Source: an uncultured Clostridia bacterium
Lineage (GTDB): Bacteria; Bacillota; Clostridia; TANB77; CAG-508
DNA length: 44,017 nucleotides
Direction: 5' to 3'
Assembly (NCBI GenBank): GCA_934148985.1
Contig: CAKPDO010000008.1
Location: 1 to 44,017, forward strand
The position numbers and the translations under genes are program-made. Shown piece by piece: positions 17,386 to 25,316 of this stretch (positions are counted from its first letter, which is position 1; the number at the start of each line of letters is the position of its first letter). The notes under the pieces were generated by a model. The model was not told the origin of the DNA. It saw only the letters and a program-made list of their open reading frames with translations, and ran no database searches.

Positions 17386-17994
17386 TTAATTTAATTCTAT
17401 ATTATTATATTGTATGTTTATTGTCGCATTTTGGTTATTATCCTCGATAATTAATTTTGTAGGTAATTTATTTTCTTTGTTTATGTACAATATCTTATTT
17501 TCTGTATATTTGTTTTTATTTTTACTTTTTGTTTTCATTATTACTTCTTTTTCATTTTCTTCAAAACTAGATTTTTCATAATTTTTGTAATCATTAATAA
17601 AAACGTTTAAATCTAAATAATTTTCTCCTATTCCCTGATAATTTTCAAAAATGGTTGTTAAGTTCATGCTTGAATTTTCTATTTTCAAGTTTCCATCTTT
17701 TTTTATTATCTTCACACCTTGTATATTTACTGGTTCAATTACTTCTTGAATACTTTCATTTTCTTCATTAAATTCTTGATTTATAACATATTTATTTGTA
17801 TTTTTGTTACTATTTACTTGCACTAAAATATTTGCTTTATATTTTTTTACATTTAATATATAATCTACGATTTCTTGACTATTCATATTGTTTCCATTTT
17901 TGCTTTTTTTAATCACATTTTTTAAAATAAATATACAGAAAACTAAAAATACAATTAATATTATTATAAAAAATATTTTTTTATTAATTTTCAT
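17386..17994 (-). CDS. GerS/YdcC-like protein (LolA fold), membrane-anchored
   Basis: A 202-residue protein with an N-terminal membrane segment (about 5-27) and no lipobox cysteine that I can place. The rest shows the pattern of clostridial GerS-related and Bacillus YdcC sporulation proteins: KYKANILVQV, EPVNIQGVKI, LKIENSSMNL and a strand-rich C-terminus ending INIQYNNIEL. GerS is a germination protein in C. difficile; YdcC lies beside alr and ndoA in Bacillus. The position directly before mazF matches that gene neighbourhood. ATG 17994 follows GGAAGGG. The assignment rests on pattern and context, not on catalytic residues. Confidence 0.72.
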   Translation of the reverse strand: MKINKKIFFIIILIVFLVFCIFILKNVIKKSKNGNNMNSQEIVDYILNVKKYKANILVQVNSNKNTNKYVINQEFNEENESIQEVIEPVNIQGVKIIKKDGNLKIENSSMNLTTIFENYQGIGENYLDLNVFINDYKNYEKSSFEENEKEVIMKTKSKNKNKYTENKILYINKENKLPTKLIIEDNNQNATINIQYNNIELN

Positions 17995-18059
17995 AAATAA
18001 AACCCTTCCTTTTATAATTTTGTTAGTAAATTTTATTCTAATGGTTTTACTTATATACA

Positions 18060-18635
18060 TTAATTTTCTATTTCTGTTGCTTGTACACATCTCCTATAAA
18101 GTGGTTCATTTTCTACACATGTTATTAATGTTAAAGTATTTTCCTCTGTTTTATTTAAATATGTCCAGTCTGTATTTTTTATTATTTCTATTTTACTCAC
18201 TTTATATGTTTTTTTATAATCTTCATATTTATATATTATTTCATCCTCTATTTTTAATTTTTTTAAATCTTGAAAATAATTATATTCATATCCTCTATTA
18301 TGTGCCGCTAATCCTATGTTTCCATCTTTAAAATCTGTTTCTTCAAAATGCCCAACTTTTGTATTCAAAGTTTCTAAATCTGTTCCGTTTTCTATTGGAG
18401 CCTTTAAATTGATTTTTGGTATTTCGATATACCATTTTTCTAATTCTTCATAATTTACTTCTTGCTTTACTTTTGAAACTGCTTTTTCTTTTTTAAACTC
18501 TATTTTGGGAATGTAGTTCGAAATATTTTTTACAGAAATATTTGAAGTTTTCATAAATAAAATATTAAGCATAAAGAAAATAACTATTGTAATAATTAAA
18601 CTTATAAAATTAATATATTTACTTGTATAAATCAT
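18060..18635 (-). CDS. Sortase (class D-like transpeptidase)
   Basis: About 191 residues, with an N-terminal membrane segment (about 10-30) and an extracellular sortase domain. Sortases attach proteins to the wall. The catalytic triad is visible: His in GLAAHNRGY, Cys in LTLITCVEN and Arg in LYRRCVQA. The frame is open upstream to an ATG at 18707, but that ATG lies inside the ddl terminator, upstream of the promoter. I therefore place the start at 18635, though no clear ribosome site precedes it. It heads a sortase - GerS-like - mazF unit. Confidence 0.88.
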   Translation of the reverse strand: MIYTSKYINFISLIITIVIFFMLNILFMKTSNISVKNISNYIPKIEFKKEKAVSKVKQEVNYEELEKWYIEIPKINLKAPIENGTDLETLNTKVGHFEETDFKDGNIGLAAHNRGYEYNYFQDLKKLKIEDEIIYKYEDYKKTYKVSKIEIIKNTDWTYLNKTEENTLTLITCVENEPLYRRCVQATEIEN

Positions 18636-18661
18636 ATTTTTTATTGAAATAAACCTTTTAC

Positions 18662-18690
18662 ATAATACCATATTTTTACATATTTGTAAA
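18662..18690 (-). promoter_or_regulatory. Promoter of the sortase-GerS-mazF unit
   Basis: TTTACA (18690-18685), 17 nt, TATTAT (18667-18662), directly after the ddl terminator. The leader before ATG 18635 would be only about 20 nt. Confidence 0.6.
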
Positions 18691-18692
18691 GG

Positions 18693-18734
18693 AAAAAATT
18701 TCGACATAATTTTACAATTATGTCGAAATTTTTT
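18693..18734 (-). terminator. Terminator of murF-ddl
   Basis: A perfect 19-bp hairpin (18693-18711 / 18716-18734, 4-nt loop) overlaps the ddl stop codon. The minus-strand arm ends in a run of T. Confidence 0.85.
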
Positions 18735-19749
18735 ATAAACTTATTTCTATGATTTTATCTAAAAGCTTGCTATACTCATATCCATATTTCTCAAATAACT
18801 TTGGATACATACTAATATTTGTAAATCCAGGCATTGTGTTAATTTCATTAATATATATTTTATTTGTACTATTTTCTACAAAGAAGTCTACTCTTGAAAG
18901 TCCATTTCCATCTATTGCAATAAATGCTTTTTGGGCTAATTCCATTATGTTTCTTTTTTGTTCCTCTGAAATTCTTGCATCTAGCAAAGTTTCTGAAGAT
19001 GCATCATTATATTTAGAATCAAAAGAATAATATTCTCCAGCTGGAAGTATTTCGCCAGGATTTGTAACTTCTATTCCTATCTCATCATTTCCCAAAACTG
19101 CACATTCTACCTCTTTACCAATAATACCTTGTTCTATTAAAATTTTATTGTCAAACTTTTGAGCTTCTTCTATGTTATGTCTTAATTCATCCCTATTTTG
19201 CGCTTTATTTACTCCAACTGACGAACCAGAATTAGATGGCTTTACAAAAATAGGATATTTTAACTCTTTTTCGGCAATATCAAGTAATTCATCCATACTA
19301 ATTAACTTTTCATTCATTTGACTATCTATGTAAATATACTTATCACCTCTGTATTTTTTTATGTACAAATATTTTGTTTGTTTAATATTCGCTTTTTCAA
19401 AAATTATCTTTGTATAAGCTTTATCCATTCCAATACTAGAAGCTAAAACTTTACAACCCACATATTTTACTCCTGCAATCTCAAATAACCCTTGAATTGT
19501 GCCATCTTCTCCCCAAAGTCCATGTAGCACTGGAAAAACCACATCCAAATTTTTCAAATATTTTATAACATTTTCTATCTCTATTTTTTCTGTTTCATTT
19601 TCTTCAAACCAAGTTCCATTTTCATCAATAAAAATCGGATATATCTCATATTTTTCCTTATTCAAATTATCTAAAACAGATTTGGCTGATTTTCTTGAAA
19701 CCTCTCTTTCCGTTGACTTTCCTCCATATAAAACTCCTAATTTTATCAT
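18733..19749 (-). CDS. ddl: D-alanine--D-alanine ligase
   Basis: A 338-residue ATP-grasp enzyme that joins two D-Ala for the wall precursor. Visible motifs are GGKSTEREVS, FPVLHGLWGEDGTIQG, IFVKPSNSGSSVGV and the metal-binding EINTMPGFT near the C-terminus. ATG 19749 is used because GAGGT lies 7-8 nt upstream; the GTG at 19758 is within the ribosome site. It follows murF by about 30 bp, so product and consumer enzymes are cotranscribed. Confidence 0.97.
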   Translation of the reverse strand: MIKLGVLYGGKSTEREVSRKSAKSVLDNLNKEKYEIYPIFIDENGTWFEENETEKIEIENVIKYLKNLDVVFPVLHGLWGEDGTIQGLFEIAGVKYVGCKVLASSIGMDKAYTKIIFEKANIKQTKYLYIKKYRGDKYIYIDSQMNEKLISMDELLDIAEKELKYPIFVKPSNSGSSVGVNKAQNRDELRHNIEEAQKFDNKILIEQGIIGKEVECAVLGNDEIGIEVTNPGEILPAGEYYSFDSKYNDASSETLLDARISEEQKRNIMELAQKAFIAIDGNGLSRVDFFVENSTNKIYINEINTMPGFTNISMYPKLFEKYGYEYSKLLDKIIEISL

Positions 19750-19780
19750 TTTTATCACCTCTTAATATAAATATTACAAA

Positions 19781-21190
19781 CTAAATAGAATATTCTTTTT
19801 TTAGACTATCTGCAATGTCAAAAAGCTTCATTCCATTTGATGCTTTTATTAATATTACATCTCCTTTTTGTAAATTTTGTTTTAAATTTTCTTGTAGTAA
19901 TTCTTTATTTTCAAAATAAAAAACATTTTTTTCATCATATCCATTTTTTATAGCTTCTTCCCCAATAAATTTAGCATTTGTTCCAGTCAAAAATAATTTA
20001 TCAATTTTATTTTTATAAATTTCTGTTCCTACATCTCTATGTAGCTTTTCTGAAAAAGTTCCTAATTCGAACATATCTCCTAAAACAGCAATTTTTCTTG
20101 TGCCATTCATATTTTTTAAGCTAGAAATAGATGCTTTCATAGACTCAAAACTTGCATTATAACTATCATTTACTAATGTTATATCATTTTTTAAATGAAT
20201 TATTTCCATTCTTTTTGCTGTTAACTCAAAACTACTAATTCCATTTCTTATTTCATCATCATTTAAATTTAAAAGTTTTCCAACAGTCGCTCCACATAAT
20301 GCATTTAATATAAAGTGTTCTCCTCCTACAGGAACAGAGATGTGGATTTTTTCATTATTATTTTTACAAATAAATTCACTCGAATTTTCTTCTAATTTTA
20401 TATCCTGAGCTTTAAACTCACTTTCATTTTTTATTCCGAAAGTATGAATTTCATATTTTTCTTTATTTTCTAAATACCATTTGTTTAATAAATCATTGTC
20501 ATTATTAATAACAACATTTATTTTATCCATTCCCTCTAGAATTTCTAATTTTGCTTTTAATATATTTTCTCTAGAGCCCAAAATTCCAATATGTGATGTT
20601 CCTATGTTAGTTATAACAGCAATATCTGGCTTTGCAATCTTTGTTAAATAACTTATTTCATTAAAATGGTTCATTCCCATTTCAATTACAGCAATTTCTT
20701 CATCTTGTAATCTTAAAATTGTAAATGGCAATCCTATAAAATTATTATTATTTCCTTCTGTTTTTAATACTCTATACTTTTTTGACAAAACATTTGCTAT
20801 AATATCCTTGGTACTAGTTTTACCCACACTTCCTGTAACACCTACTACCTTTAAATTATATTTTTCTTTATGTATTTCCATTTTATATTTTGCCATTTCA
20901 CCTATAGCTTTCACTGTGTCATCCACTAAAATAATATTTTTATTTTTGTATTCATTTCTTTTTTCTTCTGTTATATTCATATTATTTAAAATAACAGTAT
21001 TTGCTCCCTTTTTTATAGCATCTTCCCAAAAAAGATTTCCATCAAAATTTTCACCTTTTATTGCAATATATGTATCCCCATTTTTTATCGTTCTTGTATC
21101 TCTTGAATAATTTATGCATTCTTCTTTTTCGTCACCTGTAACTAATTTTCCTTTTGTACATTTTAATATATCTTTAATACTTAAATTCAT
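19781..21190 (-). CDS. murF: UDP-MurNAc-tripeptide:D-Ala-D-Ala ligase
   Basis: A 469-residue Mur ligase that adds D-Ala-D-Ala to the wall precursor in the cytoplasm. The P-loop is GVTGSVGKTSTKD, followed by EMGMNHFNEI and ITNIGTSHIG typical of MurF, and the C-terminal domain has LVNDSYNAS. Length is normal. ATG 21190 follows AGGAG. It is the first gene of the murF-ddl operon, with a promoter at 21224-21252. Confidence 0.97.
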   Translation of the reverse strand: MNLSIKDILKCTKGKLVTGDEKEECINYSRDTRTIKNGDTYIAIKGENFDGNLFWEDAIKKGANTVILNNMNITEEKRNEYKNKNIILVDDTVKAIGEMAKYKMEIHKEKYNLKVVGVTGSVGKTSTKDIIANVLSKKYRVLKTEGNNNNFIGLPFTILRLQDEEIAVIEMGMNHFNEISYLTKIAKPDIAVITNIGTSHIGILGSRENILKAKLEILEGMDKINVVINNDNDLLNKWYLENKEKYEIHTFGIKNESEFKAQDIKLEENSSEFICKNNNEKIHISVPVGGEHFILNALCGATVGKLLNLNDDEIRNGISSFELTAKRMEIIHLKNDITLVNDSYNASFESMKASISSLKNMNGTRKIAVLGDMFELGTFSEKLHRDVGTEIYKNKIDKLFLTGTNAKFIGEEAIKNGYDEKNVFYFENKELLQENLKQNLQKGDVILIKASNGMKLFDIADSLKKEYSI

Positions 21191-21223
21191 TTATTTTCTC
21201 CTTTTTTAGAATAATTTTTTTCA

Positions 21224-21252
21224 ATTATAGTATTAAAATATTAAAAACACAA
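21224..21252 (-). promoter_or_regulatory. Promoter of murF-ddl
   Basis: TTGTGT (21252-21247), 17 nt, TATAAT (21229-21224), about 35 nt before the murF start. Confidence 0.6.
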
Positions 21253-21286
21253 TATTTTGGTGATATTTTTTAGCTAAAATTTTAAA

Positions 21287-21324
21287 AAAAGCCTAGAATA
21301 TTAGAATTAATATTCTAGGCTTTT
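21287..21324 (-). terminator. Terminator of the spore-protein gene
   Basis: A perfect 16-bp hairpin (21287-21302 / 21309-21324) starts 1 nt after the SASP stop codon, followed by T-rich sequence on the minus strand. Confidence 0.85.
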
Positions 21325-21325
21325 C

Positions 21326-21502
21326 CTATTTGTTATCTACACTTCTATTTGCTATTTCTATTGCTTTAGAAACTATATTACCACAAGTTTTAGAAGACAC
21401 GTTCTCCCATCCTCCATCTTTTTTTACTTGTTCATATACTCCAAGTTCTCTTGCTATTTCTTCTTTTAAATTTTCAGACATTAGTTTACTATTTTTCGAC
21501 AT
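21326..21502 (-). CDS. Small acid-soluble spore protein, alpha/beta type
   Basis: A 58-residue protein starting MSKNSKLMSENLKEEIAREL. These DNA-binding proteins coat and protect spore DNA. The family pattern is clear: an EEIARELGVYEQV helix, then GGWENVSSKTCGNIVSKAIEIA, matching the two helix motifs of clostridial alpha/beta SASPs. AAGGGGG lies 8 nt before the ATG. It is monocistronic with a strong terminator. I could not identify a convincing sigma-G promoter in the 113 nt upstream. Confidence 0.82.
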   Translation of the reverse strand: MSKNSKLMSENLKEEIARELGVYEQVKKDGGWENVSSKTCGNIVSKAIEIANRSVDNK

Positions 21503-21615
21503 AATAAATCCCCCTTTGTAGAAAATATTTAATCATTTTTTCTACAAAATTATTATTTGCAAATTTTGATTTATTATAATCATAAATTTTTTTCATAATT
21601 TTATTTTTCTGGAAA

Positions 21616-22965
21616 TTACATCGTAAGTACCCCATTTGGAGTATTATATACAATTAAAATATCTTCCTCATCTCCAGTTTGAGCATTTATATAAACTAAA
21701 AATTCATTATCATCAACTTTTCCCTTAAACTCGTAACACAAAATTTCAGTCTTATATTCTGTAGGAATTATAGCCATTCCCTCACTTTGAATATTTAAAT
21801 TCTTATTTAATTTCTTTTTTGCTTCATCTATAGAAATTATATTTTTCGAGATTTTTCTCTCTGTGTGATTATTTAAATATCCTTTTGTTTCAATTCCTAA
21901 AATTTCACCATTATCTAAAGCAATCTTTACTTTTATTAAATCTGGATACATAACTACATTGTCTTGTAAATATGCATAATTTATTGTAATTATTCCATTT
22001 TCATTTAAATAATACGTTTCTTTCATATTATTTATATGAAGATTATTTAAAAATTCAAGACCTTTTTTATTCGCATCCTCATAGCTTAATTTTTCCTCTT
22101 GAACATCTCTATTGCAATTAAAATAAACAATATGTCCACCTTTTTTTGTTATCGCAATAGTTATATTTTCATCTCTTTGATTTTTCAAAGAAAAATTATA
22201 TGATGGTAACTCTGAATTTTCATTCACTCCTAGGCTTGAAATTTCTTTTATATTTTCACTTCCAAAGACACTATTTATTTTATTTTTAGCCTCCTCTTCC
22301 GAAATATCATCACCAGTTAATCCTTTAGGTTCTGTACTTGTTAAGTGTTCTGAAAATGCGCCATCATATATTAACCCAGAATATTCATGAAAATCTTCTT
22401 CTAATGAACCAAATATATCTAAATTTGAACTTACTGCTTGTGCGAATTCTTCGTTTGCATCAGATTTTAAATCTTTCCATGTTATTGAACCTTGCTCTAA
22501 ATCTGTTCCTAATTGATTTAAAACATTTTTTAAGTCCATACTATAACCATGAAGTTCTTCTAGATTTTTTAATTCCTCGTCATTCAAATCTTCTCCCTTT
22601 ATATTTTTTCTTGATAAAGTATAGCTATAATCACTCACTTGGTTTAAAAATTTTTCAGTTTTTTCAAGCTCTTGGCTTTCTATTGGAAGATTTGCCAAAT
22701 ATGTCTGTGCAAGATTTGCTTCTCTCCACAAATATGTTAGTGTTTCCGCACTATGTGTACTACTTGTAGATATTGTTGATTTAGCTAAATAGGTTTCTAC
22801 ATTTTGTACATAATTAACTAATTCGTAAAAGTTATTATTATATAAATTTCTACTTGCAAGTTCTACTTCGTTATTTTTCTTATATAAAAAATATCCTAAT
22901 AATGCAATAATTATTGCTAAAACCACAATTATTGACCACATTATAATTTTTTTAGCTTTTTTCAT
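21616..22965 (-). CDS. ypeB: Germination protein YpeB
   Basis: A 449-residue protein with one N-terminal membrane segment (about 8-27) and a large extracytoplasmic part. The N-terminal helical domain and the C-terminal repeated PepSY-like domains (near EEEAKNKINSVFG, SYEDANKKGLEFL and SIDEAKKKLNKNL) match YpeB. In Bacillus, YpeB stabilises the cortex-lytic enzyme SleB in the spore and is encoded right after sleB. Here sleB is not adjacent: the upstream gene is divergent. AAAGGAT precedes ATG 22965. Confidence 0.92.
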   Translation of the reverse strand: MKKAKKIIMWSIIVVLAIIIALLGYFLYKKNNEVELASRNLYNNNFYELVNYVQNVETYLAKSTISTSSTHSAETLTYLWREANLAQTYLANLPIESQELEKTEKFLNQVSDYSYTLSRKNIKGEDLNDEELKNLEELHGYSMDLKNVLNQLGTDLEQGSITWKDLKSDANEEFAQAVSSNLDIFGSLEEDFHEYSGLIYDGAFSEHLTSTEPKGLTGDDISEEEAKNKINSVFGSENIKEISSLGVNENSELPSYNFSLKNQRDENITIAITKKGGHIVYFNCNRDVQEEKLSYEDANKKGLEFLNNLHINNMKETYYLNENGIITINYAYLQDNVVMYPDLIKVKIALDNGEILGIETKGYLNNHTERKISKNIISIDEAKKKLNKNLNIQSEGMAIIPTEYKTEILCYEFKGKVDDNEFLVYINAQTGDEEDILIVYNTPNGVLTM

Positions 22966-23106
22966 AATAAAATTATCCTTTCTTAAATAAAATATCTTTT
23001 TTTATTTTGTATTAAATCAAAAAAAATATTCCAATTTTTTTATTTTTATGTTAAAATAGAAATCAATTTAATTTATTAAAATTTTTACAAAAAGGAAAAA
23101 AGTTAT

Positions 23107-24237
23107 ATGAAAAAAATAATGATATCTTATGCATCATATGGTGGAGGCCATTTATCAGCTGCAAAAAATTTAAAAGAATATATTGAAAAAAATTATCCAG
23201 ATACAGAAGTTTTTTTATTTGATTGTATGAAATATATTAATCGTGTAATTGATAAAGTATGTGGGTCTACATACTCAAAAATAACAACAAACATCCCTTG
23301 GTTTTGGGGAAAAATTTATTATAATACTCAGGAACCTATTTTTGAAAGGATTATGTCTTTATCAAATAAAGTCCTTTCTTATAAACTTGGCAAATTATTA
23401 AACAATTTAAAACCTGATTTAATAATTTCTACCCATTTTTTTGTTGGACATATGTGTACTATTTTAAAACAAAAAGGAAAAATTGATGCGAAACTTGCAA
23501 CAGTAATTACAGATTATGGCGAAGACCCTTATAATGAATGGACTTGCAATTATAATTATATTGATTATATTTTTGTCGCACATGATAAAATAAAAGAAAC
23601 ACTAATTAGTAAAGGAATTCCACAGAATAAAATATATGTTACAGGTATTCCTGTATCTGATAAATTTCTACAAAAATATAATAAAAACCAAACTTTTAGT
23701 GAGCTTGGATTAAATCCTAATAAAAAAACTATTTTATTTTTCGGTGGCGGAGAATTAGGACTTGGGAAATCGAAAACTTTAGATATTTTCGAATGTTTAA
23801 TGAAAAATTTTCAAAATATTCAAGTTATTACTATAAGTGGTAAAAATGAATCTTTGAAAATTAGTTTTGAAAAATTAGTTAATGAATACAATAAAAATAC
23901 TGAAGTATGTGTTCTAGGCTTTACCGATAAAGTTGCCGAATTTATGGCTTCTTCTGATTTGGTTATTACGAAACCTGGTGGACTTACTTCAACTGAAGCC
24001 TTAGTTTCAAATTTACCTATTGTTGCAATTAATCCTATTCCAGGTCAAGAGGAAGAAAATGCTAGTTTTTTAGAAAGTAATGGAGCTGCTGTCTGGCTTA
24101 GAAAAAATGATGATATTAATTTTGTTTTAAAAGTTTTGTTGAATGGTGATGGCAAAATTTCCAGTATGAAAGATTGTATTAGAAAAATCGCTAAACCTAA
24201 TTCTACTAAAGATATTTGCGAAATCATCTTTCGTTAA
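23107..24237 (+). CDS. MGDG synthase/MurG-type glycosyltransferase (GT28)
   Basis: A 376-residue cytoplasmic or membrane-associated glycosyltransferase. The N-terminus ISYASYGGGHLSAAKNL is the glycine-rich acceptor-side motif of the MGDG synthase and UgtP family, which adds sugars to diacylglycerol to make glycolipids. The C-terminal nucleotide-sugar domain has FFGGGELGLGKS and ITKPGGLTSTEAL. Its likely role is glycolipid or lipoteichoic-acid anchor synthesis; the sugar donor cannot be told. AAGGAA precedes the ATG. It is monocistronic. Confidence 0.88.
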   Translation: MKKIMISYASYGGGHLSAAKNLKEYIEKNYPDTEVFLFDCMKYINRVIDKVCGSTYSKITTNIPWFWGKIYYNTQEPIFERIMSLSNKVLSYKLGKLLNNLKPDLIISTHFFVGHMCTILKQKGKIDAKLATVITDYGEDPYNEWTCNYNYIDYIFVAHDKIKETLISKGIPQNKIYVTGIPVSDKFLQKYNKNQTFSELGLNPNKKTILFFGGGELGLGKSKTLDIFECLMKNFQNIQVITISGKNESLKISFEKLVNEYNKNTEVCVLGFTDKVAEFMASSDLVITKPGGLTSTEALVSNLPIVAINPIPGQEEENASFLESNGAAVWLRKNDDINFVLKVLLNGDGKISSMKDCIRKIAKPNSTKDICEIIFR

Positions 24238-24244
24238 AAAATCA

Positions 24245-24276
24245 CGAAGCATTATTTAATATGCTTCGCTTTTTTT
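24245..24276 (+). terminator. Terminator of the glycosyltransferase gene
   Basis: An 8-bp hairpin CGAAGCAT/ATGCTTCG (24245-24252 / 24261-24268) followed by seven T (24270-24276). Confidence 0.85.
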
Positions 24277-24309
24277 ATACTTTTATGTAACATTTTTTCT
24301 TTTTTAAAC

Positions 24310-24910
24310 TTACATTTCTCTCCTACCCTCTAAAGCTTTAGTCAAAGTAATCTCATCAGTATATTCCAAATCTCCTCCAACAGGAATACCATGTGCAATT
24401 CTAGAAACAGTAATTCCAAGTGGTTTAATAAGTTTAGATAAATACATTGCTGTTGCTTCTCCCTCAACTCTAGGGTTTGTGGCAATAATAACCTCTTTAA
24501 TATTTCCATTCATAAGTCTAGCTAAAAGTTCTTTAATCTTTATGTCATCTGGTCCAATGCCATTCATTGGTGAAATTGAACCATGTAAAACATGATAAAC
24601 ACCCTTAAATTCATGTGTTCTTTCCATTGCTGCAACATCTCTTACATCTTCAACAACACAAATACTTTCCTGATTTCTTTTAGGATTTGAACATATTGGA
24701 CAAGGGTCTGTGTCTGTTATGTTAAAACATTTGCTACAATATTTTAAATTCTTTTTAGCATTAATTATTGAATTTACAAATTCATTCGTTTGTTCTTCGT
24801 TCCAATCTAATACATGAAAAGCAAGCCTAGCTGCTGTCTTATGTCCGTATGCTTGGAAGCCTTTCGAAACTCTCTATTAGTTTTTCTATTGATGGTGCGT
24901 ATTCTGACAT
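24310..24910 (-). pseudogene. recR: Recombination mediator RecR, interrupted by a +1 frameshift
   Basis: RecR acts with RecF/RecO in gap repair. Reading from ATG 24910 (AAGG upstream) gives a normal N-terminus, MSEYAPSIEKLIESFERLPS, then Ile, Arg, Thr and a stop. Removing one C (complement of G at 24847) restores SIGHKTAARLAFHVLDW and the rest of RecR: the zinc finger CSKC...CPIC, the Toprim domain (IIATNPRVEGEATAMYL) and the normal C-terminus to 24310. The remainder, about 199 residues, is intact. So this is one extra base in an otherwise sound gene: a sequencing error, a recent mutation, or a tolerated +1 frameshift at ATA CGG. Confidence 0.9.
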
Positions 24911-24933
24911 TTTAAACCTTACTTTCTTTCAAA

Positions 24934-25278
24934 TTACATTAAACCTGGAATATTGTATTTTCCCATTGCATCATTACTTGCATCATCAACTTTTCTTAAT
25001 GCCTCATTTACGGCTGTTACTATTAAATCTTGTAACATTTCAACATCTTCTGGGTCAACAACTTCTGGTTTTATTTTTATTTCTTTTAAAACTTTTGCTC
25101 CACTTACTTTAACTTCAACAGCTCCGCCTCCGCATGATGCATCAAATTCTTTTCCTGCAAGTTCTTCTTGTGTTTTTGTTAAATCTGCTTGCATTTTTTG
25201 AGCTTGTTTCATTATATTTCCTAGATTCATTCCTCCGAATCCTCCCATACCTCCTGGGAAACCTCCTCTTTTTGCCAT
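24934..25278 (-). CDS. ybaB: YbaB/EbfC nucleoid-associated protein
   Basis: A 114-residue protein, the usual length, that binds DNA as a dimer. It has a Gly/Met/Phe-rich N-terminus (GGFPGGMGGFGG), the coiled helix KQAQKMQADLTKTQEEL and the conserved SGAKVLKEIKIKPEVVD. AAGGAAGG precedes ATG 25278. It sits between dnaX and recR, the standard Bacillota order. Confidence 0.97.
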   Translation of the reverse strand: MAKRGGFPGGMGGFGGMNLGNIMKQAQKMQADLTKTQEELAGKEFDASCGGGAVEVKVSGAKVLKEIKIKPEVVDPEDVEMLQDLIVTAVNEALRKVDDASNDAMGKYNIPGLM

Positions 25279-25316
25279 CTTAAATCCTTCCTTTCATTTT
25301 TGTTATTTTTGGGCAT

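Noticed and set aside
18060..18707. Sortase start at ATG 18707
   Set aside because: That ATG is inside the ddl terminator stem and upstream of the predicted sortase promoter -10 box.
22338..22769. 143-residue rightward ORF opposite ypeB
   Set aside because: It is antisense to ypeB, Leu/His-rich, with no recognisable domain or ribosome site.
24310..24627. A separate 105-residue Toprim protein starting at 24627
   Set aside because: The sequence continues upstream in the same frame through a zinc finger and helix-hairpin-helix region. It is the C-terminal half of recR and not a gene of its own.
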